Positions 33,644 through 45,487 of a stretch of DNA of 64,000 nt are shown here, one piece after another. The stretch is from Forficula auricularia (lineage: Eukaryota > Arthropoda > Insecta > Dermaptera > Forficulidae): positions 62,001-126,000 of the forward strand of contig JALMQS010000028.1 in the NCBI GenBank assembly GCA_024734495.1. Reading direction: 5' to 3'. The translations under genes and the position numbers were made by a program. Every line of letters begins with the position of its first letter. Position 1 is the stretch's first letter. Under the pieces are notes generated by a model. It saw only the letters and a list, made by a program, of their open reading frames with translations. It had not been told where the DNA came from and ran no database searches.

Positions 33644-36366
33644 ACTTTATCCAATGCAAAGCATGGGTAAAGTATTGCAATCGCTCTCGGGGCAAGCGTG
33701 GCTTCAAAGGGTCCTCAGGTAAAGACTACGGAACCCATGGACTCAATTAAAGTCACAAATTGTAGTATTCATATAGGTTGAATTTTAACACGTGACGGTT
33801 TTGTCAAAAATTACATGGGGTCTCGTCGAGAGGCCAAAAAGGGCGATTTTTTCATTTAGTGCGTGCGTATGGATGGATGTATGTATGGATGGATGTTATC
33901 GCTTTTTTGGCCCACGATTTTTTCCACACCGTTGCACCGATTGAAATGAAATTGAAAACCTACCATTAGTTTAACAAAATGAAGCGCTGATTAGTTTTTG
34001 GTACATATCGGCCCACAAACATTAGTACTTTATTTCGGTACTTTTTTATTTTTTCTAAATATTTTGAAAATGACTTAACCAATTTTGATGAAATTTAATA
34101 TCCTAATTAAGTACCTTGGGGACCACAAAAAAGGTTAAATAAAGTTTTTAGTAAAATTATATTTTAAAGTACTTTACTCTAAAGTAAGATAGTACTTTTA
34201 AAAAAATTCTTTAAATTTATTCATTTGATCGTTTTAATATAGCTCATTTAACCTAGCTTAAGTAAGAATGGATAGGCTTTCTCTGTGAAATGCTAAAAAT
34301 TTGGGAGGAATTTTTATGAGTAACCATAGCAACTGCGTTGTTTTCTTATCCGTTACCTTTGCTGAAGACAGAGAAATCGATTTTAAACCAAAAATAGCGA
34401 TTGATTCTCATCTAGTACTTGAGGAATAATCATTCTATATTGGATTTTTGACGTTTCGGTTTTTATTAGTAACCATTGCTGAAGACATAGAGAAATCGAT
34501 TTTAAACCAAAAATAGCGATTGATTCTCATCTAGTTCTTGAGGAATAATCATTCTATATTGGATTTTTGACGTTTCGGTTTTTATTAGTAACCATTGTTG
34601 AAGACATAGAGAAATCGACTTTAAACCAAAAATAGCGATTGATTCTCATCTAGTACTTGAGGAATAATCATTCTATATTGGATTTTTGACGTTTCGGTTT
34701 TTATTAGTAACCATTGCTGAAGACATAGAGAAATCGACTTTAAACCAAAAATAGCGATTGATTCTCATCTAGTACTTGAGGAATAATCATTCTATATTGG
34801 ATTTTTGACGTTTCGGTTTTTATTAGTAACCATTGCTGAAGACATGGAGGAATCGACTTAAAATAAAAATAGCGATTGATTCTCATCTAATACTTGAGAA
34901 ATATCCATTCTATATTGGATTTTTTGACGTTTCGGTTTTTATTAGTAACCATTCCTGAAGACATAGAGAAATCAACTTTAAACCAAAAATAGCGATTGAT
35001 TCTCATCTAGTACTTGAGGAATAATCATTCTATATTGGATTTTTGACGTTTCGGTTTTTATTGGTAACCATTGCTGAAGACATAGAGAGAATCGACTTTA
35101 AACCAAAAATAGCGATTGATTCTCATCTAGTACTTGAGGAATAATCATTCTATATTGGATTTTTGACGTTTCGGTTTTTATTAGTAACCATTGCTGAAGA
35201 CATAGAGAAATCGACTTTAAACCAAAAATAGCGATTGATTCTCATCTAGTACTTGAGGAATAATCATTCTATATTGGATTTTTGACGTTTCGGTTTTTAT
35301 TAGTAACCATTGCTGAAGACATGGAGGAATCGACTTAAAAATAAAAAATAGCGATTGATTCTCATCTAATACTTGAGAAATATCCATTCTATATTGGATT
35401 TTTGACGTTTCAGTTTTTATTAGTAACCATTCCTGAAGACATAGAGAAATCAACTTTAAACCAAAAATAGCGATTGATTCTCATCTAGTACTTGAGGAAT
35501 AATCATTCTATATTGGATTTTTTGACGTTTCGGTTTTTATTGGTAACCATTGCTGAAGACATAGATGAATCGACTTAAAATCAAAAATAGCGATTGATTC
35601 TCATCTAATACTTCGAGGAATAACAATTCTACATTAGGTTTTTGACGTTTCGATTATCATTGGTAACCATTGCTGAAGACATGGAGGAATCGACTTAAAA
35701 TCAAAAATAACGATCGATTCTTATCTAATACTAGAGGAATAACCTTATTGAATTCCATTTTTGATGTTTTGACTATTAATGGAAACCTCTACTGAAAATG
35801 TAGAAGAATCGACTTAAAATCAAAAAGACTAAATTCTTTTTTGGTAAACAACTCAAGCTTGAGTTGTTTGCCATAAAAGAATTTAGTCTTTTTGATTTTA
35901 AGTCGATTCTTCTACATTTTCAGTAGAGGTTTCCATTAATAGTCAAAACATCAAAAATGGAATTCAATAAGGTTATTCCTCTAGTATTAGATAAGAATCG
36001 ATCGTTATTTTTGATTTTAAGTCGTTTCCTCCATGTCTTCAGCAATGGTTACCAATAATAATCGAAACGTCAAAACCTAATGTAGAATTGTTATTCCTCA
36101 AGTATTAGATGAGAATCGATGGCTATTTTTGATTTTAAGTCGATTCCTCTATGTCTTCAGCAATGGTTACCAATAAAAACCGAAACGTCAAAAATCCAAT
36201 GTAGAATGGTTATTCCTCGACTCTTAAATGAGAATTATTTTTGAATTAATTTCAATATGAACTACAAATTGCAAGTGATATCTGATTAATAATAAAGGAA
36301 ACAAACATATTAATATTTCAAATGAATTTGGATAAAGTTTAGCAACGATCCGTTGCAGTTTATTTT
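33644..36366 (+). repeat. 'Actttatccaatgcgaagc' element split by a 2.1-kb insertion
   Basis: 33644-34186 matches the first nine tenths of the reference copy. The tail ('acatattaatatttcaaat' to the 'gatccgttgcagttt' end) resumes at about 36306. The intervening DNA is the 120-bp array. Uninterrupted copies at 24.7 and 57.4 kb prove the split. Confidence 0.8.
34240..36270. repeat. Fold-back made of 120-bp tandem repeats (about 12 forward, 3 inverted)
   Basis: Forward units recur every 119-120 bp from about 34395 ('agcgattgattctcatc', 'gacgtttcggtttttatt', 'ccattgctgaagac'). A perfect hinge 'caactcaagcttgagttg' at 35849-35866 turns the array into inverted, more diverged units to about 36240. Drosophila Foldback and Galileo elements also have tandem-repeat inverted ends. 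No coding sequence. Confidence 0.85.
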
Positions 36367-37750
36367 TTTCAAATTTCAAATTCGATTTTTTTCACTTGGT
36401 ATTTAATAAAAAACATAGCTGATAGTCTTCCTTCTCTAAATCTGGTGATTCTTTTAATATATTTAAGAGTTGACAATGATCATTCAACCGGAGTGGAAGG
36501 TAATAGTGCAAATTAATTGTACGTATTGTATTAATTGTGTCAAATAATCTTTCAATATTAATTGGCCGACAATTTATAGATTTAAATGAAAATCAGGTGT
36601 CGAGTACATCTAAAGTAATTTCACTTTTCAACCTCTTAAAACCAAATCATTTTAAATAAGATTGATTCAAATAGTATATCTGGAAAATTCTTTTAATTTG
36701 CTAGTGTTAAAAAGTTTCATAAATTTTAAATTAAATCAAAGCGAACAAAGCTACACGACATTCAAATGTGATACCTGATACAGTATTAAAATAATCTTGA
36801 CGTTTTGAAATTTTAGGGATCCGCCGCATCCACAGCATCCATGGACCGCACGCCACTGTTACTTATTCATATTTGATATATAATATATATACCATATATA
36901 TATATATATATATATATAAAAGCAGAGGACAACCTCCTTGATTTCTCTTTTTTATGAATCAACAACTCTGCTACTCGTGGCAAAAAAAAGTAATATTTAT
37001 AATTCTTAGCCAAAAAAAGGTGGGTTCATTTATAAACTTTTACCTACACTTGTTTGTGAAAACATTTTATGTTATAAGCTAAAAAGAAATTTATTTTCGG
37101 ATCCAGGGACTGAAAACCTATTATTACATAAAATTATTCAAACATATTTTTCATCGCGGACCTGTCTTATCAATCAATTAGTTAAACTTAATAATTCTAT
37201 ATTAATCTTGTTCCTCTCCTTTTTCATTTCATTAATAATTAGCATTTTCAGAAAATAATAACAAAACATGGCAATCAAATTAACTGCATGATTAGAAAAA
37301 GTATTATCATGAATTACATGACAATAATAAAATTTGTTAATTTTTAGTGAGTCTTTACGAACATTTTCATTAAAACGAAGAGGAAATTGAAATGAAATTA
37401 TATACCCTGCCATTATAATTATGGCAAAAAATAGAAACAATTTACTGTTGCAAACTAAAATAGAATCCCTTGTTTAATCCCTAAATATAAAATAAAGCTG
37501 AAATTCACTAGAGAGGACGCTCTTATGTGAAAATGTCCTTTTAAAAGGAAGCTTAAAAATTTATAGACTGAAATCTCTCTCTAAAAAGAGCTGATTTTTT
37601 AGATTCTCTCATTTTTAGAACATCCACTCGTTCTTTTATATATGTGCCTATATTTTTTGTAAATTTTCAGCTTTCTTGGTTTTCTGGGTTAAATTATTTA
37701 ATAATTTGAATTTCTCGGCATTTTCTTTCCTTTTTTATATGAAAAATAAT
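36367..37750. other. Repeat remnants, no gene
   Basis: A hAT-like end ('gcacgccactg') near 36848, a (TA)n run at about 36885-36919, and part of a class 2 outer arm ('agcagaggacaacctcc') at 36922. An 88-codon minus-strand frame (37174-37440) is hydrophobic at its start but matches nothing I know. Confidence 0.4.
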
Positions 37751-37815
37751 TAACTTGAGTGGATATTGATGAGGCAGTCCAAAAAAGAAGATAATTTATA
37801 CTATCTTTTTATTCA

Positions 37816-37858
37816 TAAACCGACATTTCGAGGCTATTCCCTCCTTCTTCAGGGTTTT
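37816..37858 (-). ncRNA. Hammerhead ribozyme-like motif, class 1 (mutated)
   Basis: Minus strand: CTGAAGA (37853-37847), A, GGAGG with CCTC, GAAATGTCGG. The GAAAC is changed to GAAAT. Confidence 0.5.
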
Positions 37859-37910
37859 GAAAAGTCAGGGAAGGAAATTCAATGCGACATTCTCCTTCAC
37901 TGACTTTTAA

Positions 37911-37952
37911 AAACCCTGAAGAAGAAGTGGAATAGCCTCCGAAACGTCGGTT
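37911..37952 (+). ncRNA. Hammerhead ribozyme-like motif, class 1
   Basis: AAACC, CTGAAGA (37916-37922), imperfect stem, GAAACGTC (37941-37948), GGTTT. Stem I is a perfect 5-bp pairing; stem II is degraded. Confidence 0.5.
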
Positions 37953-38015
37953 TATGAATAAAAATATATATTAGTTGAATAAAAGATTTCACTGTCGATG
38001 GTAACAGAATTGTTT

Positions 38016-38396
38016 TTATTTTAGGTTAAAAATAAAATGAGAGAGTCTTCTGTTTTTAAATAAAATAATTTTTAATTATTTCTAGAGACTATAGTTTTGA
38101 GGCATTGCCTTCATCATCAGTCTATCACAAATATTTCAAATTAGTTACAAATTAAGATATATACATTGAAAATTTTGAAAAATATATAATGTCTTTTTCT
38201 TCATGTTTCCTCTTGGGAGATTAGAATGTTCATTTTCATTTTCAATGTATAAATCTTAATTTGTAACTAATTTGAAATATTTGTGATAGACTGATGAAGG
38301 CAATGCCTTCGAAACTATAGTCTCTAGAAATAATTAAAAATTATTTTATTTAAAAAAACAGAAAACTCTCTCATTTTATTTTTAACCTAAAATAAA
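38016..38396. repeat. Class 2 fold-back nested in class 1 fold-back
   Basis: Arms of about 150 bp, from 'aggttaaaaataaaatgag' to its complement, including the signature 'tcttctgttttt'. The right arm has an intact CTGATGA/GAAAC pair; in the left arm the GAAAC is mutated. Confidence 0.75.
38284..38326 (+). ncRNA. Hammerhead ribozyme-like motif, class 2
   Basis: TAGA, CTGATGA (38291-38297), GGC/GCC hairpin, GAAAC (38311-38315), TATAGTC, TCTA. Stem I TAGA/TCTA pairs perfectly; stem III ACT/AGT has a 2-base loop. Stem II pairing is offset, which may reduce activity. Confidence 0.55.
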
Positions 38397-38828
38397 AAGA
38401 TACTATAAATTATCTTCTTTTTTTGGACTGCCTCATCAATATCCACTCAATTTTACTTATCAGTCCGTCTCCAAAAATTACTCAATCTTAAAATAATTTA
38501 CTCTTTTCAATAGAGTTGTGATTTATATACATAAGAGTATGGATTTCTTATTAGTTTGCACATACAGAAGGCAAACGAAGCCTACAAATCGACCCTGGTT
38601 TTAAATTTATTTGAATTTATTTATTTATTAGTCATTGTGATTAAAAATGTCTTTAACTTGAAGAATAATAATTTTTAACAATAATTTTTTCTTGTCTGTT
38701 TGTCGGTGTGTCTGGATTCGATACCTTCAATAATGCAAGATCCAAAGTCGTAGAATTTCATTCTGGTGCCATAATGTTTGTATTTCCAACGGAGAGAACT
38801 GATTAGATTTTGGGCTCTTTTAGTTTTT

Positions 38829-39000
38829 AACTTTTAAGGAGATAGGTATTGGTTCTAGGTAAAACATTTTTATATAATAATTAATAATTGGGTAAAATTG
38901 AGAAGTGGGTTTCACAAAAAAAAAAAATGAAATTAAACAAAAATGAGTTTAGAATTCGATATGTTTCAGGTTGTCAGCCCATCACGAGTCAGAGAAAACT
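38829..39000. repeat. Class 5 repeat fragment
   Basis: 'aggtattggttctaggtaaa' and 'gaattcgatatgtttc' segments. A weak minus-strand core (GTGATGG ... GAAACATATCG) is present. Confidence 0.55.
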
Positions 39001-39007
39001 AGTTTTA

Positions 39008-39310
39008 CAAAGAGAAACAAAGAGGTTGTCCTCTGCTTGATGCAAATAAACATACACACATATAGATGGAAATTTTATCTGGCTCCCAGCTAAGTAAAGA
39101 TCGAAAAATTTTCAATAATCTTACGATATTGACCCCATGAAAAATAATATTTATAATTAAAAAAGACTGATGATGAAGACCAAGTCTTTGAAACTATAGT
39201 CTCAAACAAATAAATAATATATATACAGATTTATAATTTCCATATATGGTATAAGTGTGTATGTTTATTTGCATCAAGCAGAGGATAACCTCTTTGTTTC
39301 TCTTTGTGAA
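39008..39310. repeat. Class 2 fold-back
   Basis: Inverted ends 'agagaaacaaagaggttgtc' and complement, with 'tgcatcaagcagagg'. Contains a ribozyme core at 39161-39205. Confidence 0.7.
39161..39205 (+). ncRNA. Hammerhead ribozyme-like motif, class 2
   Basis: CTGATGA (39167-39173), then AAGAC/GTCTT stem with CAA loop, GAAAC (39190-39194), TATAGTC. Confidence 0.55.
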
Positions 39311-39545
39311 TCAACTACTCTGCTACTCTCGGAAAAACAAAAACTTTTTAACTAATACTAGTTTTAGAGATAAATGCTGATAATATCCTTTTTTTGAAAG
39401 ATTTTATTGAGATTTTATTGGAATTTTTATTTATAATAGTACATGCATAAATTGTTTTTCCAATTTCAATTATTTAAGCAATTAAATTAATTTAAAATCC
39501 CTAATAGTTTATTACAAATAATTTATATAATAAAATTAATTATTA

Positions 39546-39745
39546 TTACTTTATCCAGCAAGCAGATAAAGTAATCGGTCTCGCGCCAAGCGGGACTTCA
39601 TAGGGCCCTCAGGCAAAGACTACTGAACCAATGGTTTCAACCAAAGTCATATATTGTAATAATCATTAAAGTTGAATTTTAGGACTTGACAATTTTGACA
39701 AAAATTAGGGTCTCGAGCCTCAAAAGAGCGATTATTTCATATATT
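39546..39745 (+). repeat. 'Actttatccaatgcgaagc' element, truncated and diverged
   Basis: Recognised by 'actttatccagcaagc' and 'tctcgcgccaagcgggac'; ends early. Confidence 0.55.
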
Positions 39746-40027
39746 TTAATGGTTAATGATATATAGATATTATTCTAGCCGGAGAGCGTACCAAATCAGT
39801 TTGAATTAATTAATTTCCTATTTTAAATTATTCATGTTTTGAAGCTAAAGGGAATAGTGAAAATAAAGAGCTTAAGTCAATACATTCAAGAAGTATTGAC
39901 ATACACATGGGGTTGGGGAGGCTGTAATAAGCCGAAAATGTACTGTCTTAGTAGTTACCCATTCAAGAAATGATTTATTCTCATGTTGAATAACTTGCAA
40001 GATGTGAGGGATCAAGACATTGCAACA

Positions 40028-40737
40028 CGTTGGGCGTCTCTATCGCATCTGACCTGTCTTGGAATGAACACATCTCCTCTGTGGCGAAATCTGCAGCAAG
40101 GAAGATTGGCTTCTTATTCAGGTCCAAGCGATTTTACAAACCCCCACAACTTCTCACCATCTACAAGGCCCAAATCCGCCCCTGTCTCGAATACGGCTCT
40201 CATCTGTGGAGAGGAGCCTCAAAATATTCTCTTGCTACCCTTGATGCAATTCAGAAACGAGCCAGTCAGGCTAATTGACGATTCTACCCTCACCGACTCC
40301 CTCGACTCGCTGGCTCATCGAAGAAATGTCTCTGCCCTTTCCCTTTTCTATAGATACTATCATGGCAGGTGCTCTGATGAGATAAAATCAATAATTCCCC
40401 CCAAAGCATGCTTTGCACGTAGCACACGTTTTGCCGACTCCCAACACTCTTTCGCGGTCAAATTGGAAAAGTGCCGGACCACTTCATTCGCGAATACATA
40501 TATCCCCATGACTTCAAGGAACTGGAACTCTCTCCCAGCCTCTATCTTTCCCAGCACCTATGATTCTCAAACCTTCAAAACCGGGGTGCATAGACACCAT
40601 CGTCTACACCCTCTCACTTAATCAACTTTCCCTTCTCTTCGGTAATGCAAGGGTCTTTTCGAGATCCATAGGGGCTACATCTTTACTGGTGCACCCCTTC
40701 TTGCACTTGATTGCATTAAAAAAAACAAAAAAAAAAC
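40028..40737 (+). pseudogene. 5'-truncated jockey-like LINE, ORF2 C-terminus with poly-A tail
   Basis: Begins GVSIASDLSWNEHISSVAKS and continues KPPQLLTIYKAQIRPCLEYG and LATLDAIQKRA in one frame, shifts near 40262, then RLIDDSTLTDSLDSLAHRRN to SLPASIFPSTYDSQTFKTGV. This is the post-RT tail of 'transposon BS'-type jockey elements. A poly-A run lies at about 40719-40737. Only the C-terminus is present; inactive. Confidence 0.85.
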
Positions 40738-41437
40738 ATGCCATTGCTAATGGTTAATCATAATTGGCATTAATTCGCCTGTAAGGTAGTCTAACTCTTG
40801 CCAAATGTGTTAGTAGAATGCCTATATTCCAGGGGCATCTCATTTTCCATTTTTATCTTTCACTATTGTTTTTTTACTATATATTTTACTATTTGTCTAA
40901 CAAAACATAGATAAATAACTTTTACACAGTATTGAAAAACAGATTGTAAATTATAAATTGAAGGAACAATTAAAACTTTTTCAAGACTCGGTACTAAATT
41001 ATTCAAAAAATGATAGGAAGATCTAGAGCTATAAAACTTAAAATTTAATCAGTTCTCCATATTGAAAATTCAAAGACTTTTCAACACAATTAGCAAAAAA
41101 AAAAAAAGAAATTTGAAAATTTTTCGGCGAATTCAATACTAGGCTCACCCGGCAAGCAGTCTTCACTTTTCTCTCGGGCGTACTGAGTAATAAATTCATT
41201 ATTGTATAATGTATATATATATATAACTTTAGAAGGGAATGATCAATTGTACATAATATGCAAAGATACCAGATGTATAAGTTTAAAACGGTACATCGCT
41301 CATAGTATGCGTTAGTGAGCGTTTTAAGCTACTTACCTACCTACTCTTTTTATGAGTTTGACATTTGTGAACATTAATCAGTCCAAATCACCAACAATTT
41401 CATACAGCAACATACATTTTCCCTTTGGTAATCATGT
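40738..41437. other. AT-rich, no recognised feature
   Basis: A short (TA)n at 41212-41224. No coding sequence recognised. Confidence 0.4.
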
Positions 41438-41560
41438 CTAGTTTCTTGTCAGAAAAAAAAACATATGCGGGAAGCTCTGATTTTCTGATTTAATTTGAAA
41501 ACATCGGTTGCCGAATGCTTGTGGAGGCCTATGACTACACACACACACTATACTACATAC

Positions 41561-41680
41561 TGATTTGATGGAGGTCTGGGAGCAGAGTTGCGAGCAACTG
41601 TCGGAAAGCTCATTACCAACCATATTACTTTGACTAACTTGTTTAAGAGAAGTGACTTTGATGATGGATTTATGATCCAT
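41561..41680 (-). CDS. Candidate first coding exon of an unknown gene
   Basis: An ATG at 41680 opens exactly 40 codons (MDHKSIIKVTSLKQVSQSNM to QTSIKS) before a GTATGT donor in phase 0. The sequence immediately upstream is richer in CpG than the rest of the window. Polar and serine-rich; no recognised domain and no convincing next exon seen. Could be chance. Confidence 0.35.
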
Positions 41681-41689
41681 AATCGGTTT

Positions 41690-42060
41690 GTTTTGCGACC
41701 GCGGTGAGAGTTACTTAGCCGCCCTGAAGGGACGTTTCCGTGTGTTACCGCGAGGAGGTGAACTCTCGATTCCTCTGGTATTTTACTTATATACTAGGGT
41801 TTTGTTGATTAGGTTATCAGCTTATAATCTAGTGGAAAGTATCTATACTACGTTGCTAATTTTCTATGTTAAATAGTTAACTATTTGTTAGTTTTTATTT
41901 CTATTTGTGTGTGTTCTAACCCTATTGGTTAGAATTTCTACATTGCCCAGAGTAGCAATAGTGCTGCTCTAAGATGCTTAATCTAGGTTAATCTTATATA
42001 TATATTAGCATGCTTTGAAGGGGCCGGGACTTTGCAGTCCCCGCGCCTTGTTGGTCTGAT
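41690..42060. promoter_or_regulatory. CpG-containing region, possible promoter
   Basis: Carries 'gaccgcggtg', 'gccgccctgaaggg', 'gttaccgcgagg' and a CpG-rich inverted segment near 42020-42050 (gggactttgcagtcccc). It stands out from the AT-rich background and lies directly upstream of the candidate exon. Confidence 0.3.
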
Positions 42061-42075
42061 CAGAATAGTTGGTCA

Positions 42076-42690
42076 GGGGCCTATGACGACAGTGCTTTAT
42101 CGGAAACAACGTGCAGAGATTGGTTTTATCGGTTCAAATACGGCAATTTTGAGCTGAGCGACAAGAAGCGTGAAAACCGACCCAGGAACGTTGAAGACCA
42201 TCAATTGCAGTCCCTTTTGAGCCCAATCGCAAAAGATGCTTGCCGAGCAATTGGGTGTTACTCAACCAACCATTTCCATGGCCCTACGTGCCATAGGATA
42301 GGTTCAAAAGATCGGAAAACCACATATGAAATCCTGCTCTCCAGACAAAAAAAGTCATTCCTGCATCGGATTGTGACTGGGGATGAAAAGTAAATATATT
42401 ATGAGAATCCAAAACGCAAGAAATCGTGGATTGATCCCGGCCAACCATCAACATCTTCCCCAAGACCAAAATCGCTTCGGACGGAAGACGATGCTCTGTT
42501 TGGTGGGATGAGCAGAGTATCGTCTACTATGAGTTGTTGAAACCTGGTGAAAATGTCAATGCCACCCGCTACCACCAACAACTGATCAAATTCCACCGTG
42601 CTCTGTGTGAAAAAAGACCGGATTATCAACAAAGACATGACAAGCTGATTTTCCTCCACGACAAAGCGAACATACAACATGAAATAAGTT
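42076..42690 (+). pseudogene. Mariner transposase pseudogene
   Basis: Fragments in order: CRDWFYRFKYGNFELSDKKR (N-terminal helix-turn-helix part), RKSFLHRIVTGDEK (first catalytic Asp context), WIDPGQPS, and a late LHDKANIQH that replaces the usual HDNARPH second-Asp motif. A stop follows TGDEK and several frameshifts occur. Inverted ends were not located. Confidence 0.8.
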
Positions 42691-42850
42691 TTATGCTCGA
42701 ATACAACCCTTAAAATTATATATTTCATAAATATGTTATAATTGTTCATATTTTTATTCCCATTTATAATATTAAAATCTTAGAAAATATACAATAAATA
42801 AAAATATGTTAGATTATTATAGAAATATAGTATAAATAAAAAATGTGTAC

Positions 42851-43150
42851 CTTCAGTAGCTTCTATTTTTAACCAGGCTTGTCTCGATTCTTCTTGCTCA
42901 TTTCGAATGGCTTGTTTTTTATGTCTTTTGAATAATATACGGTTCCCTCCACTCATTGAACCAGGGCGCTCTTTTTTTCTTTGGGAAAGTAGAAAGAGCT
43001 TATCTTCTTCAATTTTGATCATTTACAAAGCATAAGCGTGTGCGATATCAAAAAGGTCATCCAACTTGTCAAGAAAATCACGCTCGTTTTTTTTCGGTAA
43101 GTTCTACGATGTTCGCCTAGGAGATAGCCAAGGCGGCCATTATATTGAAT
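42851..43150 (-). pseudogene. Broken coding fragment of a dispersed insect protein family
   Basis: Minus strand: FLDKLDDLFDIAHAYAL, a TAA, then MIKIEEDKLFLLSQRKKERP and a lysine-rich segment to a GTACAC donor-like site at 42850. The IAHA..-MIKIEEDK arrangement recurs in uncharacterised insect proteins, often multi-copy. One stop separates the two parts. Function unknown. Confidence 0.5.
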
Positions 43151-44703
43151 TCACTTGAATTTTTTTTTCTTTTGCTCTATGTGTATAATAATGGTTGAAT
43201 GTTGAAGGTAAGAATTGATTTCAGAATATAATGTTTATTAATTTCATGTTCATCGATGTTTTTTTCTTTTGTTTCAATTTAACGAGGTTTACCAAAATAT
43301 AGTAACCGAATAGCGCGAAATTCTAAAAATTTCAAATTTTCAAATGAGATGTGCCAGCTCTTCGGGTTGTCCGATCAATCTCAAATTTTTTACAAATTAT
43401 TTTCTTACATAACTTGAGCTCCTGTCCCGAAAAAATTTAATGGTCGAAAAATAAGGTCCACCCTAGTGATCACTCGATGCCTTAATTTGTTTGTATATAT
43501 AATAATAAAAAACTTGAGTATAAAATGTTTCACTCTAGAACCAACACCTAACTCCTTAAAAGTTATGTTTGTATATAATTTTAAATTTGATTCGTCTGCC
43601 TCTAGAAGGTACCGAGTAATAAATACATTGTTGTATATTATATGACATGAGAAGAAATGTTCATTATATGCTTAAATTTGTAAATAATGGTAATATAATT
43701 TTAAATTTGTAAATACAAATTTTGTTAAAAAAATATAACTATATTAAAGAATACCAAATATGAAAATGAAGGAAAGGGTATTTTTCATGTCTTGGTATAT
43801 TGCCAACTATATTATAGAAATTGACTTATTTTTGGCAACGAATAGTTTGAGCTACAAAGCTGAAATTTAGTACCAATGTGCAACTTTATTAAATTACAAA
43901 TTAGTGAGCCGATTTTGATGAATTATTAAAAAATTAAAAATACATTTAGAAAATTAATTAAAAATCTACCTCATAAATTCATTAATTTATTTATAATTAA
44001 AACTTAGCTTTTGTAAAATTTAATAAACCGCTAAATCTGTATCATATTATGGCTCGTTATTTTTTAATTAATTTGTTGCTGTTTTTCGAAAACTTGTCAT
44101 TAAAATACATACTACTCTACTTCGTTAACTAAAAATTTAATTACAAGATTTAAACCCCTGGTAATATATTAAACGATTAATATATATATATATATATAAT
44201 TTTTATAATTATAGATCAAAACATCCAGCCGGCTGGACATGGATAATAATTGAGAGAGAAAAATAAATATTTCATACCATCTCTCCTTGATACTGTGTCC
44301 ACAAAGTACTTGACTTTTAATGATTAATTAGTGGAGTGCTTGAAAAAATATTCTATAGCAATTGAGCCTCTGAATCACAAAAGGAACCTCTCAAAATAGC
44401 AAAAGTAAGTACTTATTATTCCTATTATATGGTATTGGTAAATGACAAAAAACATTTCTCATAACTTATACATTTAAGAAAACGCTTGGTTGGCTTTGTA
44501 AAATTTTGAAAATTCTCAAAGTGGGTATATCATGTGTGTACGTTAAAATAGGCTACTTTAGATACAAGATATAGTTGGGTAGGCCATCTTAAAAATTTTT
44601 AGAAGTATTTTCATTTGGAGACGGAGTGATAGAATCAAATCGTGAATTCTATTGAAGTTAATGGCAAACTTTAACATTAGTCATACAAACCCAAGCACTA
44701 CTA
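43151..44703. other. AT-rich DNA with repeat scraps
   Basis: A class 5 end fragment at 43506-43566 and a (TA)n at 44180-44205. No gene. Confidence 0.45.
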
Positions 44704-45452
44704 AAAAATTTTAAGAAAAAAATAAAACCGAACTTCAAAAATTAAGTGCAACAAATATAAAAATACACTAAAAGGTATAAAATAATTATTATCTTATTTA
44801 GGTACAACTAAACGACGAAATATTAACACGAAATTACTTTTTAAAGTCGGTGCCAAACAAACTATACCTATAAGCGAGCGTACCCGCCAAACGTACTAAG
44901 TAAGATCCGTCGAGTGCGATTCATAAAAGGTATATGTTTGGCACCAACTTCAAAAAGTAATTTCGTGTTAATATTTCGTCGTTTAGTTGTAACTAAATAA
45001 GATAATAATTATTTTATACCTTTTAGTGTATTTTTATATTTGTTGCACTTAATTTTTTGAAGTCGGTTTTTATTTTTTCTTAAAAATTTTTATTTTTCTC
45101 TTTTTAGTGATGTTATTAATAGTGATTATATCATCAGAACTTGACCAAATTAATATGACACCATCCCTAAGACACCCCTTTCGGATAAAAAAAGAACCAT
45201 CGAAATCGGTTCATAAACAAAGAGGTTAGGTCTAAACAAACCTAAACAAACCTAATAAAAAAGGTCTAATACCTATGAAAAAATTCGAAAAAAATGGGAC
45301 CAATCGGAAGCTAGACTGGACCCAATGCAAAAAAAATTTTCAAAATCGGTTGACAATTGGCGGAGATATGAGGTAACATAGGCACAAAAAAAAAAAAAAA
45401 AAAAAAATTCAATCGAATAGAGAACCTCCTCCTTTTTTGAAGTCGGTTAAAA
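44704..45452 (-). repeat. 'Accgacttcaaaaa' family, full copy g
   Basis: Complete body and terminal palindrome in minus orientation, ending at the 'ttttttgaagtcggtt' end at 45433-45448. Loop orientation relative to the body as in copies c and f. Confidence 0.75.
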
Positions 45453-45487
45453 AAGGTAATAAGTAGATGTTTGCAAGCATCATTCGA

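Larger units (their letters stand above)
37757..38475. repeat. Class 1 fold-back interrupted by a class 2 fold-back
   Basis: Outer arms 'gatgaggcagtcc' (37777) and complement (about 38428), with the extra 'cagtccgtctcc' end at the right. Class 1 cores at 37816-37858 (minus) and 37911-37952 (plus). The nested element occupies about 38016-38396. Confidence 0.75.

Noticed and set aside
34395..35740. Hammerhead core in the 120-bp units (CTGAAGA on plus, GAAACGTC on minus)
   Set aside because: The two halves are on opposite strands, so they cannot form one ribozyme.
34240..35820. Regular repeats that might suggest a CRISPR array
   Set aside because: The whole 120-bp unit is repeated with no unique spacers, and the genome is eukaryotic.
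37174..37440. 88-codon minus-strand frame with a hydrophobic start
   Set aside because: No recognisable domain, AT-rich composition expected by chance, no splice context.
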